Source: Fimbriiglobus sp.
GTDB lineage: Bacteria > Planctomycetota > Planctomycetia > Gemmatales > Gemmataceae
Direction of reading: 5' to 3'
DNA length: 64,000 nt
NCBI GenBank assembly: GCA_022841795.1
Contig: JALHQU010000002.1
Location: 37,487 to 101,486, forward strand
How positions within the stretch are numbered: the first letter of the stretch is position 1; each line of letters begins with the position of its first letter. Of this stretch, positions 16,068 through 24,193 are shown piece after piece. The notes beneath the pieces were generated by a model, which ran no database searches, was not told where the DNA came from, and saw nothing but the letters and a program-made list of their open reading frames with translations. Position numbers and translations under genes: made by a program.

Positions 16068-17253
16068 CCGCCCCGATTACCAAGCATCGGCATCCGGGTA
16101 CTCAGTCCATCGCGGGCGGGTAAAGCCCAACAGCCCGTAGGCTGTGACCGCCCGAGACCTCCGCGCCCCGCCGCTTCGCAAGGACGTCATTACGGCGTTC
16201 GACCAGGGCGTGCCTGCGCCCGTGGCCAGGGAATGCTCTCCGAAGTCTGCACGACTCCGACCGCGTTCAGGCAGGTCAGTAATTGCGACCCGCAGGAACT
16301 CGCTCCGCAGCACGGCGTCCGAACCACGCGGACTTCCCCTCCGAGTCGACGTCAGTTCGCAGCCGTCCTTCCCTCCGGCGTGGTGAGGGACGGCCGGACG
16401 ATGCTTTCCCTTGGAGGCGTCCAGTGGCGAAGTAACCCCGGAGTTCCCGCGCGGGTTCAAGATTCCGGCGCAGGCCATTGGGGACGCGGCTCCGGGCTTC
16501 GAGCCGCCGCGGTTCGCGACCAACCGCTTCCTCGCGGGCTCGGATACCGACAAGGGTTTGTGCGCGGCTACACTACTGTACTCGCCAAATCCCGCCGCCG
16601 CTGACCCGCTTGGCCCAACCGGGTTACTCTGGGAGTACCGTCCGTTTTTAGGATTGCGACGACACACTTGGGATAGCCGTATGCTGGGAGACTCTCGCGT
16701 GCGGGTGGGAGGGACGAGGGCTCAAACGGAAACGGAACGCGACGAACGAAGCGGGTACGCTAAAACCCGGCGAGGGGGGGGCGAGTAACTCACGAACCAG
16801 AGCGTGCCGTCGTCGGCCGCCTGGGTACGCTGCTCGCCAGCCTCGCCCCATGACGCGGCTCACCCCTTTCGACCTTGCACTTTTCGTGCGATCCTGCCTG
16901 GGCACTGACGTAGCGGAAGCGAGCCATGCGGGGACGCAACTCGCCAGGAAGCGCCAGTGTGCAGAGGTAGGTCGTTTCAAGAGCACCGGGGAGATGGGTT
17001 GTGCGGGGCCGGTCCCTTCAAGCCAATCTCTCCGGGTGGCTACTTCACTTCTACCTATGCCCCATGCCTCCAGAAATCCCGGGGTCAAAGGGGCAGCGCC
17101 CCTCTGCATCGAACCGGTCCATAAGGGTATTAGCTTTTCGTCTTCGTCTCTCACCTGTGGGGGCTCCCCCAGAGGCGGGAGGCGAAGCGAGTTCAAGACG
17201 AAGGTTTTCAAATCGCTTTGCCTCCCGGGTGTTCCCATCCCGGAGGTGTTGCA
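16068..17253 (+). other. 1.2-kb stretch without a credible gene
   Basis: No frame here looks protein-coding; the open frames on either strand are Arg/Ser/Gly-rich. The stretch starts with a nested hairpin (outer cgggcgg/ccgcccg 16113-16119 and 16148-16154, inner acagcc/ggctgt with a cgta loop). It holds a domain-V-like hairpin at 16675-16706 and several short GC hairpins near 17075-17180. It could be a degenerate group II intron, another structured RNA, or the transfer origin of the element. The last bases hold GGAGG for the GTG at 17254. Confidence 0.4.
16675..16706 (+). ncRNA. Possible group II intron domain V-like hairpin
   Basis: agccgtatgc (16675-16684) pairs with gcgtgcgggt (16697-16706) in nine of ten positions, enclosing tgggagactctc. 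The AGC start, the CCGTATGC arm and the total length near 34 nt resemble bacterial group II intron domain V. No reverse transcriptase is present. The identification is tentative. Confidence 0.25.
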
Positions 17254-18039
17254 GTGTCTACGTCCAATGGTTCTGTTCTGGTTCTGCACAAGGGCGCGCG
17301 GTCGGTGTCGCTCGACGAGTTGCGGGAGGTTCGACCCCCCGATCCCGTCGGCCGCTGGCACCCGATCGCGCACGCTCGAGTCGTCGATGTGGTGTCCACG
17401 GCACTGGTCGAGTCGGGCTACAAGGTCGAGAAGGCGCAGTACGGGCTCACCCCCGACGGCCACAGATTTTTCGGCACGCTCGACCTCGGCTCGGACCTGG
17501 TCCACGGGGTCAAGCTGGCGGTCGGCATCCGCAACAGCTCGGACAAGACGTTCCCGCTGGGGTTCTGCGCCGGCTCCCGCGTCTTCTGCTGCGACAACCT
17601 GGCGTTTCGCGCCGAGTTGCTCGTGAAAAAGCGCCACACCCGTTTCGGGGAGCAGCGCTTCGTCACGGCCATCTCCGGCGCGGTCACGTCCCTGAAGTCG
17701 TTCCAGGAGACCGAGGCCGAGCGCATCCGGCGGTTCGCCGAAACCGAGTTGTCGCCGGAGATGGCCGACGCACTGATCCTGCGCGCCTACGAGCGGGGCA
17801 TCCTCGGCGCGCGCGAGTTGCCGAAGGTCATCCAGTGCTGGCGTAACCCCGCGCACGACGAGTTCAAGCCGCGGACGGTCTGGAGCCTCTTCAACGCTTT
17901 CACGAGCGGCCTGAAGGAGCGAACGACCGCCCGGCCATCCGAGTACGCGGCGCAGAGCATCCGCTTAAACGGCATGTTGGACAAAGAAGGTGTCGTGAAA
18001 GCACTCCCGACCCACGGCGAGCCGACCACCGCCGCGTAG
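17254..18039 (+). CDS. DUF932 family protein (second copy)
   Basis: A 261-aa protein similar in layout to the first DUF932 protein: HPIAHARVVDVVSTALVESG, then the DLVHGVKLAVGIRNSSDKTF strand region, the cysteine block GSRVFCCDNLAF, and a C-terminal WSLFNAFTSGLKE. It starts at GTG 17254 with GGAGG seven bases upstream; the TTG at 17218 is less likely. A T-tailed terminator follows. It may be a single-gene transcription unit. Confidence 0.75.
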   Translation: MSTSNGSVLVLHKGARSVSLDELREVRPPDPVGRWHPIAHARVVDVVSTALVESGYKVEKAQYGLTPDGHRFFGTLDLGSDLVHGVKLAVGIRNSSDKTFPLGFCAGSRVFCCDNLAFRAELLVKKRHTRFGEQRFVTAISGAVTSLKSFQETEAERIRRFAETELSPEMADALILRAYERGILGARELPKVIQCWRNPAHDEFKPRTVWSLFNAFTSGLKERTTARPSEYAAQSIRLNGMLDKEGVVKALPTHGEPTTAA

Positions 18040-18062
18040 CGCACGCACGCGCGGTCCCAAAC

Positions 18063-18108
18063 CACGCCGCACCGGACCGAAAGCCACCCGGTGCGGCGTG
18101 CTCGTTTT
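18063..18108 (+). terminator. Rho-independent terminator
   Basis: A 13-bp perfect stem (cacgccgcaccgg with ccggtgcggcgtg), a 12-nt loop and a T-rich tail (ctcgtttttc), 24 bases after the DUF932 stop. Confidence 0.8.
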
Positions 18109-18170
18109 TCCGAAGGCTTTCCCGCAGACACGCACAGGTTCCATCCCACGAGCAAGAAGGAGTCCACGTC

Positions 18171-18635
18171 ATGGCACGCAAGCACGCCACCGCCGCAACC
18201 CCGACCGAAGCCCCGACCAAAGTGCCAGGCGAGCAAGCCCAGGGTGCCGCACCGTCCAAGGACGATGCCCAAGCCCCGCCGGTGAACACCGGGATCCCGG
18301 GGCGCAAGCCGCCGGTGTTCGAGTGTCGCCTCGGCCGGGTCAAGGCCGTCGTGTGGGAGAACCTCTCCGACAACGGGGTCTGGTTCTCGATCACGTTCGG
18401 GCGGTCCTACAAGGAGGAGAAGGCGGGAGGCCAGTGGAAGACGGCGAGCAGTTTCGGTAAGGACGACCTCCTGGTCGTCGCCGAGTGCGCCCGCCAGTGC
18501 TTCCTCTGGATCGTCTCGCAGCAGCAGGGTGGCAACGTTCAACAGGTCGCGGGTGAAGCCCAGAAGCAACCCAACTCGACCGACGCGCCCACCCCCGCTG
18601 CTACCACCAACAACGAGGAACCCATTCCGTTCTGA
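18171..18635 (+). CDS. Small protein with SSB-like C-terminal tip
   Basis: A 154-aa protein. Residues 1-45 are disordered, Ala/Pro/Thr-rich. The core (FECRLGRVKAVVWENLSDNG then WFSITFGRSYKE) is a beta-barrel-like fold found in small mobile-element proteins. FGKDDLLVVAECARQCFLWI forms the last helix. The C-terminus is disordered and ends EEPIPF, closely matching the acidic D/E-D/E-x-I-P-F tip of bacterial single-strand DNA-binding proteins. ATG 18171 follows AAGGAG. It could bind single-stranded DNA or mimic SSB to recruit its partners. The tip is seen; the role is inferred. Confidence 0.55.
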   Translation: MARKHATAATPTEAPTKVPGEQAQGAAPSKDDAQAPPVNTGIPGRKPPVFECRLGRVKAVVWENLSDNGVWFSITFGRSYKEEKAGGQWKTASSFGKDDLLVVAECARQCFLWIVSQQQGGNVQQVAGEAQKQPNSTDAPTPAATTNNEEPIPF

Positions 18636-18948
18636 GCCCGCATCTGGTCTGACGACGACGCCCTGAAGCCGCACAGGGGAGAGGTTTTTGATGCATCAAA
18701 AACGGTTTATCAAACCTACGAACTCGTTTCGTCCTCTCTCCAAAAAAATGAAAAGCGGAGAATTGCTCTGGACTTCTGGTGGGGCCACTCGGTACCTTTT
18801 TCAACATGCATGAAGGGGAGACACCTTGCATGCACGCGGGTGTGTCTGAGGAGCGGGCCGGCCCCGTTCCATGGCACCTCCGAAAAGAAAGATCTCGAAC
18901 TTGGGCGCGCTAGCCCTCGCTTCGGATATTCTTTTTAGGAGTGCCACA
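18636..18948 (+). promoter_or_regulatory. Gene-free AT-rich region with a 20-bp perfect palindrome
   Basis: Positions 18684-18703 read the same on both strands (gtttttgatgcatcaaaaac). A GGTTT-ATC-AAACC inverted repeat follows at once (18704-18716). Further on are an AAAAAAATGAAAA tract and a TGCAT-rich imperfect repeat near 18804-18833. AGGAG at 18937-18941 serves the ATG at 18949. It looks like an operator/promoter region for the downstream genes. Confidence 0.45.
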
Positions 18949-20133
18949 ATGGACACTTTCTCACGTCAATTACCATCCACCTCGCTCCTTACAAGAAAAG
19001 ACCGTCAGTTTCACGCCATCGACCTTATCGCGGGAGCGTTAAGGCGAAACACCATTTATCTGGTCCCCGAAGATTTTGTCGGGGCTCTGTCCGCGGTGCA
19101 TACCGTCGGTGAAAACGCGCTCGATACCCCCACACGCGATGCCAAGTGGCGACAGTGGGGGCGTGAGGCATTTGAACGCCAGTCCGGAAAAATCCATCGA
19201 GTATCCAGTCTGCCGCTGGAGATCGGCCTTGGCCTTGGCTTGGCCGAGTTTCAGTTGCCCTGGGTGATCCCAAGTAACTTTGCTGCCACGAAGCAGATCG
19301 TGCATCGAGCCGACTACTCCCGCGACCGGCTCTGTGAAGTTGTCAAATGGGTTTACGCCAAGTGGAACCAGCGGCCGGTCACCCAGACACAATCCGGCCA
19401 GCAACTCTCGGAGACCGAGAAGTTCTTCAGGTCTATCCGCCCGGACGGTACATTCGACCCTTCGGTCGGATACTTCCAGCGTTACCTCATAGGCTACGAG
19501 GCCGAGGATACGCACCTGTTCTGCTTGCTGGGTCACAGCCTCCGCATCGCGATCGAGAACGCTCGCCGTGACCCGGCCACCGTCACCTCAATCCCCTCCG
19601 ACTTTGAGTACCGATACGAGTCCTATCTGCACTTGGTAACTGTTTCGGCGATCTTCTGGAAGTACGCGGCGCGACTGATGTTGAGTGACCGCACCGACAT
19701 GGATGCCGCCCTGACACTTTCTTCGTTTCGATGGATCGGCACTCGTTTCGGAGGCCGAGGGTGGCAGTCTCAGATGTACACTATCAACGTGTACGAAGAG
19801 CTGCGGCCGACCTCGCGCATCCTCATCTTCATTGGTAACTTGGCAGACCTCAATTTCGATCCGTTCGCACCAGTTCACCTTTCCGGGGTCGGAGTGACCA
19901 ACAACGCCGAGACGCGCTCGACCTCGTCGAGTCCCGGCGGAGCGGCCTGTACTGTACGTGAACGTCGGGTGCTGCCAGCGGGCGATTCGTGCGCCTCGTC
20001 TGTTCAGGAGTCGGATTTCGACCTGGGCATGGTCCCTGAAGATGCGGCGGGTGCAACTGTTCCTCGCGAAGTCTCTCGACCACCCGATCCGCCGTTTCGT
20101 CTAAGCGACTTTGACGAAATCCACTGGTACTAG
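18949..20133 (+). CDS. Hypothetical protein (394 aa)
   Basis: No family recognised. It is soluble-looking with many aromatic residues (VVKWVYAKWNQRPV, YLHLVTVSAIFWKYAARLML) and a disordered, Ser/Pro-rich last 80 residues. ATG 18949 is chosen over 18871 because AGGAG precedes it at the right distance. The base composition is visibly less GC-rich than its neighbours, pointing to a separate origin. It stands alone, about 100 bp before the vWA gene. Confidence 0.6.
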   Translation: MDTFSRQLPSTSLLTRKDRQFHAIDLIAGALRRNTIYLVPEDFVGALSAVHTVGENALDTPTRDAKWRQWGREAFERQSGKIHRVSSLPLEIGLGLGLAEFQLPWVIPSNFAATKQIVHRADYSRDRLCEVVKWVYAKWNQRPVTQTQSGQQLSETEKFFRSIRPDGTFDPSVGYFQRYLIGYEAEDTHLFCLLGHSLRIAIENARRDPATVTSIPSDFEYRYESYLHLVTVSAIFWKYAARLMLSDRTDMDAALTLSSFRWIGTRFGGRGWQSQMYTINVYEELRPTSRILIFIGNLADLNFDPFAPVHLSGVGVTNNAETRSTSSSPGGAACTVRERRVLPAGDSCASSVQESDFDLGMVPEDAAGATVPREVSRPPDPPFRLSDFDEIHWY

Positions 20134-20235
20134 TCCCCTGTAGGCCCAATCCGGCCCTCGCCGGTTAACCGTGTGGCGGCTGCGCCCGTGCAGTCCGTCC
20201 GGGTAGTTTCGTTTCCCGTTTCAGGAGATCCGTCC

Positions 20236-20937
20236 ATGCCACTGCCTTCCAAGAAGGAAGGTGCCGCCACCGCTGCGCGCACCTCCGAGTCCAAGCCGGC
20301 CGAGAAGAGCCTCGACAAGGTCGTCGAGGGGCTCTGCCACAAGTTCGGGTCCGTCCGCTCGGTTCAGCCCGTGCTGATCGTGATCGACAAGAGCGGGTCG
20401 ATGGAGAAGTACCACATCGCCACGGGCAAGTACCTCCCCGTGATCATCCAGCGCATCAAGGACACGGGGTTGGAACGGTCGCTCGACTCCGTGTACTTGG
20501 CGGTGATCATGATCGCCGCCGATGGGCTGAAGACCAACGGTTGGCAGAGGCTCCGCGACGCCACCGACGTGGAACACGAAGTGGACGGCGGCACGCCCAT
20601 CGGTGCCGCTTCAAGCCTCGCGGCGGACATGATCCACTCGCTCGTGTTCGAGGACCTGGTCGCGGCCAACATCCGGGCCAAGCCGGCGCTCGTGCTCAAA
20701 ATCTCCGACCTCCAGGCTACCGAAACCGAGCAGCCCGAGGTCACCAAGGCGGGCATCGAAAAGCTCGTCGCGGTTGTCAAGAAGGCGCGCGGGCAGATCA
20801 CCGTCGTCGGTCCCACGCCCGAGGAGACCGATCAGGATCTCGCCCGGATGCTGAGCGGCCCGGAGCGCAAGATCCGCTACCTCGGCGACGATCCATCGGC
20901 GGTCATCACCGTTACGTTCGACACCCTCACCGCCTAG
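20236..20937 (+). CDS. TerY-like von Willebrand factor A domain protein
   Basis: A 233-aa protein that is essentially one vWA domain after a 40-residue Lys/Ala-rich lead. The metal-ion-dependent adhesion site is visible: DKSGSM (Asp51, Ser53, Ser55), Thr120 in DGGTPIGAAS, and an Asp in LKISDLQA. The general form matches TerY-type cytoplasmic vWA proteins, which pair with kinases in the TerY-phosphorylation triads. ATG 20236 has AGGAG upstream; a GTG at 20173 is the weaker alternative. The kinase-like gene begins 13 bp after its stop, so the pair is probably one functional unit. No PP2C phosphatase gene is seen between them. Confidence 0.82.
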   Translation: MPLPSKKEGAATAARTSESKPAEKSLDKVVEGLCHKFGSVRSVQPVLIVIDKSGSMEKYHIATGKYLPVIIQRIKDTGLERSLDSVYLAVIMIAADGLKTNGWQRLRDATDVEHEVDGGTPIGAASSLAADMIHSLVFEDLVAANIRAKPALVLKISDLQATETEQPEVTKAGIEKLVAVVKKARGQITVVGPTPEETDQDLARMLSGPERKIRYLGDDPSAVITVTFDTLTA

Positions 20938-20950
20938 TGGAGTCAATGCC

Positions 20951-22186
20951 ATGAGTCCCCCTCGCACGGTCGGAGAGACCACCGGCGACTACTTCGCGCC
21001 CGACGACGTCCCCCTCGGCAGTGGGTCCGAGGCGGTCGTGTACCTGGCCCGGCGCAACAACTCCGGCCGCGCGGGGGATCGTGCGTGCGTCAAGATCTTC
21101 CGCGACCCCAAGCCCGAAGTGTTCGACAAGATCCGCGCGCTGATTTACCAGATGCGCGGCTTTAAGTTCGTCGCCCACATGCTGGAGGTGGCGCTCGATG
21201 TCGCGAGCAAACAGCCGGTGGGGGTGGTGCTGGAGTACTGCCCCGGCGAGTCGCTGAGAGACTTCATCGAACGCGACGGCACCCGGGAGCTGACGACGCT
21301 TCAGAAGGCGACGCTCTGTCGAGATCTGGCGATCGCCATCGGGCAGTTCACGACCTCGCGGCGGATCGTGCCGATCGACCTGAGCCTTCAGAACATCCAC
21401 CTCGTCCTGACGCCGGGTGTGGTTACTCTCGTGCTCCTCGACACCGACAGTTGCTGGCTGCTCAAGCAGCGTAAACCCTCGGGCACGATCACCGACTACC
21501 CCGGGCCGATGGGCACGCCGGGTTACCGCGCGCCGGAGTTGCTCAGCACGCCCAACCTGTTGCCGTCCGCCGAATCGACGCTCTGGGGTCTCGCCACGGT
21601 GATCTTCGTGATCCTTTACGGCGAGCACCCGTGCACGCTGCTGGTGACCGCCGAAACGCAAGGCATCCAGGAGGAGGACCTCGTCGCCGAGGGGCACTAC
21701 CCGTTACTCGCACGGTCTCACGCCAAGTACTTCGCGCCGCGCTACGACACCAACGCCTCCGAGATCCCGCCGTACTTCGACCGGTTGTTCCGTGCCGCTC
21801 TAACAGGACCTGCACAACACAGGCCGACGGCCAGGCAGTGGCAGGAGGCATTCGAGGAGTGGTTCGCCAACGAACTCGCGCCGCGCCGGTCGCTGCTGAC
21901 CAGGGCGCTCGCGGCGTGGCTCCGGTTCAAGCGGCACTTCCGGCTCGAAGTCGAAGTGACCGCGCGATCGGCGGCGCTGGTGGTCATGTTCGCGTGCGTG
22001 GGCGTTTTGGCGACGTTCGCCATCCGGAAAGCCAACGAAACCGAGCAACTCCCACGGCAGCCCATGAACGCCTTACCCCCGACATCGAGCCCTAAAGCCG
22101 ATTCGGCGACTCCTCCTGTTGAGTCCACCCCGTTTTGGAACCCAACGCTGAGGAGGTACTTCGGTGGCGACAAATCACAAAAGTAA
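20951..22186 (+). CDS. Membrane-anchored protein kinase-like protein
   Basis: The kinase lobe covers residues about 20-300. The glycine loop is GSGSEAVVY, the ATP lysine is Lys48 in ACVKIF, the catalytic loop is PIDLSLQNI (Asp143, Asn148; the usual HRDxK is altered), the metal Asp sits in LLDTDS instead of DFG, and the APE motif is present as RAPELL. One transmembrane helix follows near 336-357 (AALVVMFACVGVLATFAI), and a short Pro-rich tail ends the protein. The altered HRD and DFG boxes leave the key Asp and Asn in place, so it may be active. Its last codons overlap the GTG of the next gene. It probably phosphorylates or senses through the vWA partner. Confidence 0.75.
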   Translation: MSPPRTVGETTGDYFAPDDVPLGSGSEAVVYLARRNNSGRAGDRACVKIFRDPKPEVFDKIRALIYQMRGFKFVAHMLEVALDVASKQPVGVVLEYCPGESLRDFIERDGTRELTTLQKATLCRDLAIAIGQFTTSRRIVPIDLSLQNIHLVLTPGVVTLVLLDTDSCWLLKQRKPSGTITDYPGPMGTPGYRAPELLSTPNLLPSAESTLWGLATVIFVILYGEHPCTLLVTAETQGIQEEDLVAEGHYPLLARSHAKYFAPRYDTNASEIPPYFDRLFRAALTGPAQHRPTARQWQEAFEEWFANELAPRRSLLTRALAAWLRFKRHFRLEVEVTARSAALVVMFACVGVLATFAIRKANETEQLPRQPMNALPPTSSPKADSATPPVESTPFWNPTLRRYFGGDKSQK

Positions 22187-22436
22187 GCACAAGTGTGAGG
22201 TGATGGCCCGCTTCACCCAGGAGCAGTTCGACGCCATCGAGGCCGCGCGCCCGAAGGACGAGCAGCTGGCGGCGTTCGTGCGCCGCATGACGCTCGCGGG
22301 CGTTGCCGGCACACACGGTGCCGATCTTCGCCGTGTGGCGGCGTTCATCGTCGGCGTGCTCTCCACGGAGTACACGCCGGATCAAATCCTTCCGTTACTC
22401 GACGAGTACCTCCGGCAGCAGGAGGAACAGCAATGA
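22164..22436 (+). CDS. Small putative relaxosome accessory protein
   Basis: A 90-aa basic-to-acidic helical protein. KCEVMARFTQEQFDAIEAAR resembles the strand-helix start of ribbon-helix-helix DNA-binding proteins. The gene overlaps both neighbours (kinase 3' end; relaxase start as ATGA), which is the usual place for a MobC/TraY-like accessory factor before a relaxase. GTG 22164 has GGAGG upstream. The fold assignment is by eye only. Confidence 0.45.
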   Translation: MATNHKSKHKCEVMARFTQEQFDAIEAARPKDEQLAAFVRRMTLAGVAGTHGADLRRVAAFIVGVLSTEYTPDQILPLLDEYLRQQEEQQ

Positions 22437-24187
22437 GCAGTTCGGTCAGCAAGGCCGGAAGCCTCGGGTACGCCCTCCGCGACGAGTTTTGGAAAGACGT
22501 ATGGGAACTCGGTCTCGACGTGGTGATCGCCGGTAAACGCGGCTTCGAGTTATTTCGTGCGGCTTCCGGCGACGGCACCCCCGACGTGGGGAACAAGGAA
22601 CTCATCCGCCGTCTCGACGATTTTCTGCGCGACCAGATGCCGCCGCAAACGAAGGTGAGGCTGTTCCACCACTGCCAGACGTTCGACAAGAGCATCTCGC
22701 TCGTCCTCGATCTTCAGTCGCCCGAAGAGCGGGTTCGGCTGATGAACGCCATTACCGGGATCGTCGCGAAGGCCCACGAGGCGACGTGCGAGGGGCAGTA
22801 CATCAAGCGCGGCGCGCAAGGCGTTCACCGCGTCCCTTCGTGCGGGCACATGATCTTCGTGCCCGACACCGAGGGCTCACGCGGCCAGTCGCACTTCCAT
22901 GTTCACGGCCTGCGGGGCAACTTCTCCTTCTTCTCCCCGACCGAGTGGGGGGCGATCGGGAACGGCAAGGCCGTGGTCTACGATCCGCTCGACGTGACTA
23001 ACGCCCGCATCCAAAAGGAGGTTGCCGACCTCGTTCGAAGCAAGGGCATCGAGACCGAACTCTCGCCCGACGGCAAACACGCAAGGGTCGTGGGGATTTC
23101 GCGCGAAGCCATCGAGGCCCTGTCGCCGGGTAGCGAAGAGATCCGAAACCGCCTCGAAGCGGCTGGCCGTGCGGGAGATCCCCGCGCCGCCGCGTGGGCC
23201 GCTCTCGCCGCTCACGCCCACGCCAAAAGAAACCCCGAAGGTCGGATCGTCAACACTCTCGAAGAGAAACAGCTCTTCATCCGCCTGGTGCTTGAGGAGA
23301 AGGGCATCGACCCGCAACGGTTCATCATTCCCGAATTCGGACGGCCTCGTGGGAATGCCGAAGCGTCATCCGCCGCGCGCGATCAGCAGTTCACCGCCTA
23401 CGACGTCGTGAATCAAGCGTTGAACAAGGTGGTGCAGGACCGCGGGTTTTTTAGCGCCACGCAGCTCCGGGAAGAGGCCTACCTCGCGGGGATCGGCAAG
23501 GACGTCTCGCGCGAGAAGATCGCGGAGGTCGCCAAGATGGTCCTGACGAGCGGCGCGGTGCAGAGAGTCATCCTGGGCGATCACGTGCGCTACATGACCC
23601 CAGAGTCGCCCGAGGTGCTGAAGAAGTCCGCCAAGAAGCACGTGGTCGATGTGGCCGAGAAGTGGTGGGAGGCCGCAAGGGAAGCCGTTAGCGCGACGAC
23701 TGAAAAGGCCAAGGTGATCGTGGCAAAACTCGCCGAGAAGTACTCCGAGAAGCTCGCCGGGCCGCAACCGCCCACGATCACAATCGACGCCTCCCGGATC
23801 CAGAGCTTCATCCGCGAGCACTCCAGGAAGCCGTACCTGAAAGCCCACCGCGACGCCATCGTGGACGGCCTCACGCAACCCACCAAGAAGCTCTTCGACA
23901 TCCAGGAGCGTCTTCTGAACGCCGAGCGCTCCTACGCGGAGTCCCGCCGCTCGAAGCGCCTCGAAAAGGGGACCGAGATCATCGTGCGCGACGGGTACCT
24001 CGTCGACGCCAAGGACGAAGCGGCCCTCAAGAAGCTCGCCCGGCGCGACGGGGTAAAAGTCACCCTCACGGAGCGCGAGAGCGGCCCGGCCCCGCAGTCC
24101 GCCAAGAAGCAGGAACCCGAAGGCCCCGCCCGCTACGAGTTTCGCGGCGAGGGCCGACAGAAGATCCACGACACCCCCGAGAGGTAA
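22433..24187 (+). CDS. MobF/TrwC-like relaxase without helicase domain
   Basis: A 584-aa protein. Residues 82-160 follow the TrwC relaxase layout: FDKSISLVLDLQSPEERV, then IKRGAQGVHRVPSCGH, then the metal-binding His cluster HFHVH (His154, 156, 158). Residues around 200-240 (VADLVRSKGIETELSPDG, then VVGISREAIEALSPGSEEI) match the TrwC 'G-[VI]-x-R-E-x-I-E-x-x-S' block. Tyr12 is the only obvious N-terminal nucleophile candidate, against the YY pairs of classical MobF enzymes. The C-terminal half is charged and helical with no Walker motifs, so the RecD-like helicase domain of TrwC/TraI (usually over 900 aa total) is absent. It is coupled to the genes on both sides. It would nick the transfer origin. 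Confidence 0.68.
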   Translation: MSSSVSKAGSLGYALRDEFWKDVWELGLDVVIAGKRGFELFRAASGDGTPDVGNKELIRRLDDFLRDQMPPQTKVRLFHHCQTFDKSISLVLDLQSPEERVRLMNAITGIVAKAHEATCEGQYIKRGAQGVHRVPSCGHMIFVPDTEGSRGQSHFHVHGLRGNFSFFSPTEWGAIGNGKAVVYDPLDVTNARIQKEVADLVRSKGIETELSPDGKHARVVGISREAIEALSPGSEEIRNRLEAAGRAGDPRAAAWAALAAHAHAKRNPEGRIVNTLEEKQLFIRLVLEEKGIDPQRFIIPEFGRPRGNAEASSAARDQQFTAYDVVNQALNKVVQDRGFFSATQLREEAYLAGIGKDVSREKIAEVAKMVLTSGAVQRVILGDHVRYMTPESPEVLKKSAKKHVVDVAEKWWEAAREAVSATTEKAKVIVAKLAEKYSEKLAGPQPPTITIDASRIQSFIREHSRKPYLKAHRDAIVDGLTQPTKKLFDIQERLLNAERSYAESRRSKRLEKGTEIIVRDGYLVDAKDEAALKKLARRDGVKVTLTERESGPAPQSAKKQEPEGPARYEFRGEGRQKIHDTPER

Positions 24188-24193
24188 CGACTC

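Noticed and set aside
16077..16667. A 196-codon minus-strand frame in the gene-free stretch
   Set aside because: It is Arg/Ser/Gly-rich with no ribosome binding site or domain, as expected of chance frames in GC-rich DNA.
20236..22186. A full TerY-P defence triad
   Set aside because: The vWA and kinase-like genes are present but the PP2C phosphatase is not, so the triad cannot be claimed.
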